Origin: Circinella umbellata
Lineage: Eukaryota; Mucoromycota; Mucoromycetes; Mucorales; Lichtheimiaceae
Reading direction: 5' to 3'
NCBI GenBank assembly: GCA_025093555.1
Contig: JAIWNF010000055.1
Coordinates: 228,863 to 292,862 of the forward strand
DNA: 64,000 nucleotides
Shown: positions 1 through 10,219 of the stretch, in pieces
Position numbering within the stretch: position 1 is the stretch's first letter
How the letters are laid out: every line of letters begins with the position of its first letter
The notes under the pieces: model-generated
What the model saw: only the letters and a program-made list of their open reading frames with translations
Told to the model about the DNA's origin: nothing
The model's database searches: none
Position numbers and translations under genes: made by a program

Positions 1-2
1 CT

Positions 3-410
3 CCAGCAGATGAAGATGCTGACACTTCATCTGGTGCTAAACCACGACCTGTGGGCAGCAAGAAAGCAAAAGAGCAGGAGGCTTACAAGTGCAAGCTTGA
101 TCAAGCTCTTGAACACAAGCGGGAGTTTCTGGAAGAATCAAAGAAGAGGACGAAGTATTTGGAACAGCTTGTAATGGAGCGGAAAAAAGAAACCAAAGAG
201 AAGAAGAATGAGGCGAAAGAGGATCAACGGAGAAATGATTACAACATCATGTCAATGGATCTTTCGAAGTTGGATCCTCTTCGTCGTCAATATTTCGAGC
301 ATGAGATGAAAAAAATCCTTGCAAGATCTTTAAAAGAACAAGTAGAAGAAGACGACGACGAAGAAGTTAATGATGATGAAGACGAAGACGAAGAACAAGA
401 ACAAGTATAA
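3..410 (+). CDS. Harbinger accessory (NAM-associated type) protein, C-terminal part
   Basis: The frame is open from the window edge, so the true start lies outside; the first visible codons are at 3-5. The peptide contains a basic RPVGSKKAKE motif followed by a long charged helical stretch (many E, K and R residues, probably coiled coil) and an acidic tail of D/E repeats. This layout is that of the C-terminal region of Myb/SANT-like or NAM-associated proteins encoded next to PIF/Harbinger transposases, which in that family help the transposase reach the nucleus and bind the element ends. It is convergent with the transposase gene, with stop codons about 50 bp apart. The family call rests on the motif and the neighbour; the DNA-binding domain itself is not in view. 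Confidence 0.7.
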   Translation, partial: PADEDADTSSGAKPRPVGSKKAKEQEAYKCKLDQALEHKREFLEESKKRTKYLEQLVMERKKETKEKKNEAKEDQRRNDYNIMSMDLSKLDPLRRQYFEHEMKKILARSLKEQVEEDDDEEVNDDEDEDEEQEQV

Positions 411-462
411 CAATTAGTCCAATTGGACTAATATAAGCAAATCATTTTTTTATTTTTATATA

Positions 463-1816
463 TTAAGCCTTTCCATGCAATTCCCACAAATGTTCAATAA
501 GGTCATTTCTCAATTGATAGTGTGTTTGAGTATCGCGTATTTGTTCATAGCGTTGCATGTAATTCTCAAAAGTAGTATCATCGTTTAGTGTTGGATCATC
601 AGCTGTTGGTGTATGTACACTATGAGCATCATTTGATCCATTAGTGTCAGGTCTAACTCGTTTTCTACTGATATTACGACGCTCTTTTTCTTTACGTGTT
701 GCTGCATCATCATATATATAATTGAGTGCTTGCCCCCGCTCGTCTTCAACAGTCATATTATGAAGGATTATACATGCCTTCATTATATGCGCAAGGGTAG
801 CTGTTGTCCAGTGTCTTGCAGGTTGCTCAATAATGGCATATCGAGACTTGAGAACCCCAAATGCACGCTCGATATCTTTACGAACTGCTTCTTGCATTGT
901 GTTAAAGTGCTACAAACATAAGAAAACAATGTTTTAATTAGCGTTACTTTATAAATAAAAATCCACATACCTTTTCTTTTCTTTCATCCGCCCTTGGGAT
1001 TGATTGAACTAATGTTGCCCATTTGGGGTATATCCCATCAGCAAGATAATACCCCATAATGTACTCATGTCCATTGATGTTATATGATACTGATGGTGTA
1101 CGCCCAGCAGCAAGATTCGCAAAAAGATCAGAGCGATCCAACACATTGATATCATTTAGGCTGCCTGGAAGTCCAAAATGGGCATGCCATATCCATAAAT
1201 CAAAATCAGCAACAGCTTCCAAGATGACTGTTGCCGATCCTTCTTTGCCTCTATACATGCCATGCCATGCTTTTGGACAGTTTTTCCATACCCAATGAGT
1301 GCAGTCTACTGACCCCAACATGCCTGGAAAACCACGTGCTTCGCCTTGTGCAAGGAGTCTTGCCACATCTTCTTGGTTTGGTATACGAAGATACGTCTCA
1401 CCAAACACATCGACAACAGCTTGACAGAATCTTTTGAGACATTGCCGGGCAGTCTCAGTACCCGTGCGTAGATAATCATCTATGGCATCAGGAGGAACAC
1501 TATAGGCAAGTTGCCTCATAGCTGCTGTCGCCTTCACGATTGGTGACAATCCAGGTTTTCCAGCTGCATCATTTTTTTGAGTGAAAAAATCATCACTGTT
1601 TCCAATCGCCTCAACAATTCGCAAAAATAATGGCCGAAACATTCTGAAACGACGACGAAATACTTCTGGTCCATGAAGAGATTCATCGTTGAAATAATTA
1701 CGGCGAAGCATTGTCTCTCCCAAAGCGCGACTTCTTTCCTTATATTTCCGTCCAAAGACAGAACCTCCTCTCTTCATTTCCTCCTCTTCATTTCCGTTTC
1801 TCAAATTTTCGATCAC
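463..1816 (-). CDS. PIF/Harbinger DDE transposase (two exons)
   Basis: Exon 1 is 1816-971 and exon 2 is 909-463. The 61-bp intron (970-910) has GTATGT at the donor and TTTGTAG at the acceptor, and splicing keeps the frame, giving about 430 residues, the usual length for the family. DDE_Tnp_4-type catalytic motifs are visible: first D in GSVDCTHW, second D in YLADGIYP, and the E in DIERAFGVLKSRY in exon 2. The N-terminal half is helical with a basic patch. The gene has no internal stop, so it may be functional. It would cut and rejoin the element ends at TTA/TAA targets. The acidic and basic tail after the catalytic core is low complexity. Confidence 0.93.
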
Positions 1817-2082
1817 TCGTCAATGCAATTGAATCCAATGCAGTTCATCAGCATCAGCATCAGCAAAAAGTTGTTCAAGTTCGCGAGTTGTAGACATTTA
1901 TTAAGATAGTAAAATAAAATAAGGTATGAGAAGAAACTTTTTTTTTTCACTGGTTGAATTTTAAAATAAAAAATCTAAATTTGGGGAGTCCGTTGGGTGA
2001 TTTGCACAATTGCCAAATTTCGGCACTGATTCTGGGTTTATATCTAGCAAAAAATTTGGGGAGTCCGTTGGGCATGCTCTAA

Positions 2083-2550
2083 GTTTACCTTTTCTGTTTA
2101 CAACCATATTAAAAGTTCATAATTCTCTTTATCATTACTAGATTAATAAAAATAGTAATTGAGTTCATTAATCTCTCTTTTTAATCTTCAATTTTTGTTT
2201 CTTTCTTTTCAGATTTTTTTTTCTATATTAAAGCCATTACTACTTTTCTTTTCAACTGCTCTATTCAAGTATATAATAATATACAAAAACTTACTCTCTT
2301 CTTTATTTGAATATATATATATATATATATACCTTACCACAGCATTGTTAAAACTTTGATCCATTACTCTATAATTATAATGATGGATCAGAAAAATCCG
2401 ACGGATCCATAGATCTCAATCCGTTTACAATCCGGATTGTAGAATTACGATCCGAATCCGATCCGAATCTGTTGAGACACAATCCAAATCCGATCCAATC
2501 CATATGAAAAACGGATCGGTTTATAAATCTGGATTGTACTAAGATCCCTA
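2083..2550 (+). mobile_element. hAT-like non-autonomous repeat, copy 1 (right part)
   Basis: The stretch contains the polypyrimidine and AT-rich body followed by many diverged GGATC/ATCCG words, and ends in TACTAAGATCCCTA. It is near-identical to 51149-51670 and 60925-61389, and to 59506-59930 in reverse. Its terminus abuts the Helitron 1 helicase at 2551, and its left part is split off by the Harbinger insertion at TAA (2080-2082). The ends TAGGG(A/T)TCTTAGTA and the 8-bp duplications seen for other copies point to hAT. No coding capacity is seen. Confidence 0.8.
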
Positions 2551-3745
2551 ATTGTTTGCTTGCTGGACATGCATATTAGTTTGAAGACGAAATATTTGTG
2601 TATGACGCCATACTTGATCTTTTCAAACTTTAAGCCACAATTTGTGCGCGTGATGCATTGGGAATAACAGGTAAAACCTAAGAGCAATATTGAAAATAAA
2701 ATTAGGTATAACAATATAATAAATATTTTCAACCAAATATAGATGCTAATTATCTTGTTATACCTGACGAAAGTCACTACCGAAAACAATTAGTTTTCCA
2801 CCAAAAGGTACGTGTTCTAAGGCAGGGTCTACAGATTTCATCAAATCCTGCATACTGCGATTAACACATCAATAAGATCCTTACTGATCATTGAAGCTTC
2901 GTCCCATATGATTAAAGTCATTAATTTTAAAAGCTGTGCTGTAGCAGATCGCGGAGTAAATGAACAAAATGATGTGTGATCAAGGTCAAGAGGAATTTTA
3001 AACAAAGAGTGAGCAGTTCTACCACCTTCCATTAAAAGTGTAGCAGTACCACTGGTTGCGACAGCAAGAGCAATGTCACCTTGACGTCTGACACGATCAA
3101 GAAGAGCATTAAATATATAAGTTTTTCCTGTGCCACCAGGACCATCAACAAAGTAAACTTTAGGCTCAGTATTCGGACGTTCTAAAGCGTTGCATATATT
3201 GTCGAATACATTTTGTTGATCATTGTTGAAATTAAGCACTGGTGCAGGATGACGATTCGATCTTTTGGCAATGTCGCATTATTGACGAATAAGAAGCGGT
3301 TCAGCTGGTTGTTGGTTGTTATCATTTTGTTGAGATCTGTCAGGCAGAATGAAACCATCGAATTCAGTAAGTGATCGGGATGTATTTGCCATAATAGATT
3401 CCATTGCAAGTAGTGCTTGTCCGTATATATCATCAGATTCTGGTAAAGATAGGTCATTTGCTTCATTTCATGCAGTATGTAGAAAGTCTTCGGAAAGATT
3501 TGATCGATAAGCCATCTATAAAGCATGTGGATTTTCTGGGCTGCAATAAGTTAAGATCATGGAAAAAAGCTGTCTTAAAGCAGCAGGGAGCTGATATGAT
3601 GCTGCTTGTTCTAGGCAATCTTCCCATTCTTGCTGTCCAGTAAGTAGTCCGCGCCTTCTTGCAGCAGCTTGAAATGATGGCATAAGCTCATTTTCAATAG
3701 TTTTAAGCTCATTGAAAGAAGTTGCTCTAGGAACATGATATAATA
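2551..3745 (-). pseudogene. Helitron 1 PIF1-like helicase, N-terminal half
   Basis: The Walker A motif GPGGTGKT is at about 3149-3126, preceded by FNNDQQNVFDNI, and the Walker B-like IIWDEASM follows at about 2905. Upstream (3230-3745) are the degenerate linker segments typical of Helitron helicases, such as GLLTGQQEWEDCLEQAA. A one-base frameshift near 2865 separates LIDV from NRSMQDLM. Further on, FGSDFRQ is followed by a probable intron (about 2770-2680) and then VLPVIPNASRAQIVA with a TAA in frame. The helicase would unwind DNA during rolling-circle transposition, but this copy is clearly broken and ends at the hAT-like insertion at 2550. Confidence 0.85.
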
Positions 3746-6700
3746 CGGTGCATTCTGTCTTAAACCGTCAAAATAATTTGAATCCCGACATAAAAACTTG
3801 ATCACTATGAAATATTTTTGACATTGCGTAATCAATATTCTGGCACATGGAACGTGTTTATTTTTGTATTCTAAATCTATCCCTAGTTTTCTTTTTTTTA
3901 GAAACTTATTTTTCATCGAGTTCATAGCCTTCAAAGTTTTGGCGGAATGTGAAAATTTACTAAGTGAAGCTAAGATTTTGACATAGGGATTATAAGGGAG
4001 ATCAGAGAGGAAAAGCAGTGTGTAACAGTACATAGCTGGTGGGTAATACATTACCCGCCAGTGACTATTTGTCAGCAAATAAATATATAATCCATCCACT
4101 TAAAATTAATCAGTAAAACATTACTTCTGTGAAGGATAAATAAAAAACCAATCAAATACAACTATATATTATTACTAATTATCCGTACAAAAAAGAAAGT
4201 TATCGAAAAATGGAGATTACATAGTAATAACTATTATAAATAGTTTCAGAGAATGATCTAGAAAGAATGATGTAATAATCAAATATAATAGGTCATCTTA
4301 TTCTATATTTATGAAAATAGTTTAGCCATAATGAGATCAAATAAAATAAGCAAAGATATAAAAGAGTGATGATTTTATTTCAAAAATAAAGATTCTCAAC
4401 TACTTTATTTATAACAGTTTTACATTCTTATTTTACTTTATTATTATTTATTATTACTATGGGTCCTTTGACTAAACAACAAAAACGTGTTCGAGAACAA
4501 TTGAAGAATTCAACAAATGGGCGTTTTACAAAACTTGCCTGTACAGAGGAAGATAATGTAACCAATGTCACCAATAATTCAGAAATTTCAGTAGAGGACG
4601 ATTTTGAAATTCTTGCAGGATTAGAAGTAGAGGAAGCACCCGAAGTAGAAGAAGTACTAGAGGAAGATTCAAAACCTTCCTTCCCTATTAAATGGAAAGA
4701 GAGTGAAGCCACATCTTCTCGTGGAAAATATTGGGGTACTAGTAGAACTCTCAAATATTACTATGATAAACAGGCATTAAAGAAAAAGAAGGGTAGTCAC
4801 GAAATTACCGATTTCTTCAAAAAAGCAGTTGATACTACAGATGGTGATGATGATAATGATGATAATCATGAAATGGTTGAAAGCTGTCCTTCCTTAATGT
4901 CTATTCAAGAGGCTTATGATCAACTAAAACCTATTGTTGCACCATCTATGAACATCAAAAAAGACAATAAAAGAGGAATGATTGATTATGAACTTCGAAA
5001 ATATATTGGTGTCTATATTTATTTTGGTGAGCTGATTAAAAAAACTCCAATAATGACAGCTTCACAAATAGCAGCAAAAACAGCTTGGATTGTTCCATCA
5101 AACCACTATCGTGCTCGAGCCATTAGATCGTATGCTCAGGAATATTTACGTTATGGCAAAATATCTGTTCATCAGCAAGGAAAACATGTTAAACGAGCCT
5201 CTCTTTTAAGTAATGAAGATGTAAAAGAAGCAGCGCAAAAATGGATTATTAGTACAAAACTGGAAAAAAGAGGCATTCCAGAATTGCTAAAATATCTAAA
5301 TCACACTATTATTCCAAATATGTTTAGTCTTCCTGGCAATATTTCAGCTTCAGTACTTTGGAATTATATGGTTGAATGGGGATACAGCTACCGTGCCAAT
5401 AAGAAAGCTGTGTATTATGATGGACATGAACGTGCTGATGTGGTTCAGTATAGAAAAGAGTGGGCTTCCAAGATGGTCGAATATAATCATTTTATGGAAA
5501 AATATAATGAAGATGATGTTACTAAGGTGACTCTACCAGACTTACCAGAAGGTCAAAAACAAATCATTATGGTTACCCAGGATGAGAGCACCTTTTACAG
5601 TAATGAATCACCAACTAATTTGTGGCTTCTTAAAAATGAAAATCCAATTCGTAACAAGTCTCCTGGTGGTTCAATTATGGTCAGTGAGTTCCAGTGTCCT
5701 TGCCATGGTACTATGCGCATCAAGAACTGGAAATCACGAAAGTTCTTTTTTGCAGGCACCAATCGTGATGGGTACTGGACATGGAAAGATATGCATCAAC
5801 AAATAAAGGATGATGTTATACCATTATTTGAAAAACTTCATCCAGGATGCCAAGCTCTATTTATTCTTGATCAGTCATCCAACCATAACGCATATGCACC
5901 TAGTGCCAAACGTGCCACTTGTTTTAATTTGAAAGATACACAGTTAAGCTCTATCAATCAACGTGTAATCTTACCTGGATACTATATTGGTCCAGATGGT
6001 AAAAAGAAAATCTAAAATTTTTATAATTTGGAAATCAAGAATGAGGGCAAGAAGAATGAACAGCGTACTTGGTTTCGAAAAGGACTTGAAACAATATTGA
6101 CGGAGCGTGGTCTTGGTAAATGGGACGAGTATAAAGCAGAAGGGAAATACTGGAAAGCAATATGTGGTAATAAGGAGGCTAATTTGGATCATACTTGCTG
6201 CCCATTTCATATGCTTGAAAATCAACCCGATTTTCTTGCACAAAAAACAGCATTAGAGGAACTTGTTGTGAAATCAGGTCACCTGTACACTCTTTATCCC
6301 AAGTATCACTGTGAAACTAATTGGATAGAGAGGTATTGGAGTGCTGCAAAAAGAATTGCAAGACGAGAATGTGATTATTCATTTAAGTCATTGCAAGAAA
6401 ACCTTGATGGTTTTCTTGATCAAGTATCTCCTCCAGATGCTACACCTATTGAAATTCGAAGATACTACAATCGTTGTTGGCGTTATATCTATGCATATAA
6501 TGATATGAAGGATGGAAATGAAGCATTTAAAGTGGTCGAAAAGTTCACATCAAAAAGGTTCCTCTCTCACCGTAAACCAGGTGTTCACAACTAACATGCT
6601 TTTTTTTTTCATTTTTTCCCTTTTTTTTATATGTATCTTCTTATTATCCTCTGATATTTTTTTTCTCTAAATCTTTTTTTTTTCCTTTTTTTTTCTTTAT

Positions 6701-6902
6701 ACATTATATATATATATATATATATTCTTTTCCATTTCCTTGAAATTTTTCAATAAAACAATAAAACTAGGTCATACTTTTTGACCATTATTATATGTTA
6801 CATATAGGACTTGATACCCTTAACCATGGATGTAATATTAACCGACGGGACTTAAAATATTTTTAATTTTTGACAAATGACGGTTTAAGTCAGAATGCAC
6901 CG
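3746..6902 (+). mobile_element. IS630/Tc1-like transposon 1 with TA duplication
   Basis: The left end reads CGGTGCATTCTGTCTTAAAC and the right end, inverted, CGGTGCATTCTGACTTAAAC, giving imperfect inverted repeats of about 25 bp. Both are flanked by TA (3744-3745 and 6903-6904). When the element is removed the Helitron 1 frame rejoins as YHLRLL/LYHVPRATSF, proving the borders. It carries one transposase gene on the plus strand. Between the gene and the right end lie long pyrimidine runs and a (TA)n stretch at 6703-6725. The 5' non-coding region (about 4110-4450) recurs as a detached fragment at 31180-31520. Confidence 0.92.
4459..6594 (+). pseudogene. IS630/Tc1-like DDE transposase with one nonsense codon
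   Basis: The ATG at 4459 opens a frame of 712 codons broken only by TAA at 6013-6015, where the related copy and the following sequence suggest a glutamine codon. The N-terminal 170 residues are acidic, then come helix-turn-helix-like segments (QQGKHVKRASLLSNEDV). Catalytic motifs are MVTQDEST (first D), FILDQSSNHNAY (second D) and NWIERYWS (E), matching the large fungal IS630-related DDE family. MVSEFQCPCHGTMRI is a conserved block between them. It would cut the TIRs and insert at TA. With a single stop it is either recently dead or depends on read-through. Confidence 0.9.
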
Positions 6903-7236
6903 TAGTAATCTGAGATGGTATTTTTCTACTTGACTCGGAGAAACAGCATACATACATCCAATAGTAGCACCATGTCCTCATTCATGAATTTTCCAACGAC
7001 GATCAGATTTTACAAAAACATAGTTCTCAGGGAAGTCAGGATACAATACCTGGCGGCCATCCTCATTTTTAATATTGTAATTGAACCAAGCTGTTAAACT
7101 CGTCTCATGTGCACGATCAGCAATAGTCGTCGGGTCATCATCTTCATTGAAATACACCAGTTGTTCATCTTCAAGGTGTATAGCCAAGTGCTGTTGGTTT
7201 GGAAATTCCTTATGTAAAGAGAATGAGAAGAGACGC
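6903..7236 (-). pseudogene. Helitron 1 linker between Rep and helicase domains
   Basis: The minus strand encodes RLFSFSLHKEFPNQQHLAIHL, DEQLVYFNEDDDP and GATIGCMYAVSPSQVEKYHL, all characteristic of the conserved Helitron region between the HUH domain and the helicase. On one side (7237) the CACTA element interrupts the tryptophan-arginine of GCWRLF, and on the other (6902) the IS630-like element interrupts YHLRLL. A TAG breaks the frame just after WKIHE. This short piece fixes the order and borders of the insertions around it. Confidence 0.85.
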
Positions 7237-7460
7237 CACCATGGGAAATTTTCGCGAGATTCGCGAGGTTCGCGAGGTTCGCGGTATAGGATTATAACTC
7301 AGTGCAGGCAGGTTCTTAATTTAGATATTTGTACTCTCGAATGTAACCATATGAAGTTTTAGTCTATTTATATCTCAGTCACTCCTTTAACCAATAATAC
7401 AGTCCAAATCAATATAAAGAATAATAGTATATTTTTCAAAAAAAAAAGGTTTCATTTCAT

Positions 7461-8929
7461 TTACCGATGATTTGTTGGAACAACGGCATTTGTTTTACTT
7501 CTCTGCCATTTTGAAGAAGGTATGGAGGAGGACGGAAAAGAGGAAAGACCAAAGTTGCCTTGTGGTCGCTTAGGATACTGGTTATCCTGCATAAGAGTAA
7601 CCGGATCTGACGCGGAAGAAGTAGAAGAGGAGGAAGGAACGGAGAACGAAGGGAGGTGGTGGTTTTGGATGGTGGTGGTTGTTGTTGTTGTTGAAGAAGT
7701 TGCAGCAGCAGACAAACTATATTTATATGAAGATTATGATCAGAATTTATGATCAGAATTCATAGAATAAAATGAGTACTTTAAATTGTTATTTTGCTTA
7801 CCTGGCGTTTGCTGCTATGCTATTGTCATCTTCGTCTTCAAATAACGTCCTAATATTAAATATAAAAGAAAATATTATTATTAATACAGTTTATTTATTG
7901 ACCATGTACATAACTTACGAAGATATAACGGCGGACAATCCACCCTCGCTTGCCGTATCCATGTAACTTCTATAATATTAAGAAAGAAAAACGTGTGAGA
8001 ACACACATATATATACATTATTTGATGTATTGCCCATTAGTTAATGAAACATACCCCGAATACATGGATGCCGTGCGAACAAGAGCTTGTTTTTTATCTC
8101 TATAATAAATGTAAATCGTCAATACTTTTTTAATCTATATTTATATTTATATATATGTAAATCCCAATACATACCTTTGAGAAGTACTAATGTGCTTCTC
8201 AAAAAGATAATACACCAAGTAGAGAGACACCCAATTTTTCTCACACAAATCAATTGGGATGTCATCTAAGTGGTGCTTCAAATAGATCGAGACATCTATG
8301 GCCAACTTGTCTCTAGCCATTTCGGTGAGCCCACGGAAAGTTTTGATTGTTTTATTGGGACGGGCATCCCAAACGGCTACAAGTCGTTTATGGAATTTAT
8401 CCACAATCTTGACTATGGTGTCCATCATTGCAACTTCATTGGGGCCAGTAAGCTGCAAGACCTCACCGATGAAGTGTTTTCTAACGAGGCCCTGCGTGAT
8501 CTTACTAGCATCCAGCTTGCGAATCACGTCCCCCGCAGGAATACGGTATTCCGCCATTCGTTTGTACGGCTGGATGTCCCGAGAAACATCCAACAAGGGA
8601 TCATCGTCCACGAGATGGTGTTGCTGTTGCTGCTGCTGCTGTTGTCCATGGGCTGGGTTTTGCACGGACAGTGCTTCTTTAATCAGAGCGACGGATGACT
8701 CAAGGTTAGTCACCTTCTCGTCAACCTTGGCTATCCAGCTGCGCACGTCTTGCATAAGGACATACCAATCGGGTGGAGGAGGAGGATGGGCGTATTGTAG
8801 ATACACCGATTGGTAATATGCTTGGTGTTGCTGGAGAGGTTGTTGTTGTTGTGTGTTCATTTCGAAATGCGAAGTAATTGAAACAGATGAAACAAAAGAA
8901 TTTTTTTTTAATTCAGGTCGCTTCGTCAT
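7461..8929 (-). CDS. CACTA accessory protein, five exons, polyglutamine
   Basis: Exons are 8929-8175, 8099-8055, 7969-7919, 7849-7802 and 7716-7461. All four introns have GTATGT or GTAAG donors and TAG acceptors, and the phases agree throughout with no stop, giving 384 residues. The protein has Q-rich runs (residues about 25-40 and 100-110), a proline stretch, a short helical segment, a central region without recognised motifs (about 120-250), and a C-terminal tail rich in S and T. I recognise no catalytic domain. By position it may play the role of the DNA-binding TnpA-type partner of CACTA elements, but that is inference from context only. It is intact although the neighbouring transposase is not. 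Confidence 0.75.
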
Positions 8930-10219
8930 GTATTCAAAAATGTTGCGCAGAATGTAGTCACGTAATCAACAATCAGATAATATAAAGTAGTACAAAAAAA
9001 TGTTTGGTAAGTATTACTTCTTGAAATAGCTGGATAAATCTTTTACTTAACCTTAGTGATTATTTATCCTGATTAACGAATCGGAAGACTGTAACTGTTT
9101 CATACACGCATATTTATATACCCGGTCATTGATGAGGATCTAATATAAATAGAGAGATTATTTCATTTGTCTTTTTATTTTATTAATTCTGATATATATA
9201 CCATCTACCTTACCCATTACTACTAAATCATGCCCAGAACTATCCTTAGTCGTTGCGATAAATGCAAATTATATTGGAAAAAAACAGTGTTCCAGCAACA
9301 TTATAGTACTTGTGGTAATATATTATTCATACATATGAAAACTCCAAAGTCAATCAGTACTGAAAAAATTCTAAACATTGTCATACCTTTAATTAATATC
9401 AGATCCTGATGCTTTCCGAGCTCTATCAAGAAATAACGTCATTGATCCCGAAATTTTGCCGGAAGCTCCTGCCACCACCACAGCCATTCCATTCATTGTA
9501 TCTGGGTCTGCTGATTTTTCAATGGATCGCGATACTGAACAAGATCATGAATCAATGGGTTCATTCGGAGGCGACTTTGACGATTTCGACTTTGGTGTTG
9601 ATGATAATAGTGGTCAAGAGTATGAACAAAGAACAGACCCTGATGAAGATGATGATAATGTAACTGATGACAATTACATGGATGATGATAATGATGATGA
9701 TGAACCGGGACCATCCGATCTTCAAGAAGTAAGTGAGAGTATCGAAGATGAGGAGTCGATAGACGAATATGTTGACCCTTGGGATAATGAACCTTCATTG
9801 CCTACAAATGTCCCCATTGTCGAAACCGTGTATCATTTTACCGAACTTCCAAAGCACGCGCAAAAGAGTTACGAGCTGTATGCATGGATCCAACAGTTTA
9901 ACATCAGCCGTGACGCCTATGGTACTTTACTTAAAATGTTGAACAAGTGGATTATGAAAGAAGGTTTTGGTAAGTACAAATTACATTAAATATATCTATA
10001 TAAATATGATCTACTGTATTTTATTAACGGAAATTTCAGAAAATATACCTTTATATTTACCAGCCAAGAGCGAGGCGCGCCTAGAGCGAATATTCGATGT
10101 CAAGGAGACCAAGTATCGCATATGCCCCAAGCATTGTAGACTTTTCCCCCTCAATTCAGTTGATCCTTGCAAGTGCAATGCTTTGCAATTTAAACAGAAT
10201 GGAAATCCTATGGTGCATA

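Larger units (their letters stand above)
1..2079 (-). mobile_element. PIF/Harbinger element, one end and both genes (other end outside window)
   Basis: The element holds the two genes typical of PIF/Harbinger elements, a DDE transposase (minus strand) and a Myb/NAM-type accessory protein (plus strand, partial). Its terminus, read inward on the minus strand, starts GAGCATGCCCAACGGACTCC and is followed outside by TAA (2080-2082). The same host repeat is uninterrupted at 51211 and 60919, where it reads GGTATAAGTTTACC. The filled site here reads GCTCTAAGTTTACC, so the element inserted at a TAA/TTA 3-bp target, as expected for the superfamily. A 20-bp subterminal direct repeat (AAATTTGGGGAGTCCGTTGG) lies at 1978-1997 and 2052-2071. 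Confidence 0.9.

Noticed and set aside
3611..4099. 162-residue minus-strand frame
   Set aside because: It crosses the TIR border at 3746, so it is a chimera of Helitron 1 coding sequence and the inside of the IS630-like element.
8147..8816. Two long plus-strand frames opposite the CACTA accessory gene
   Set aside because: They are antisense shadows with polyleucine or polycysteine from the CAG-type repeat; the minus-strand gene has matching splice phases.
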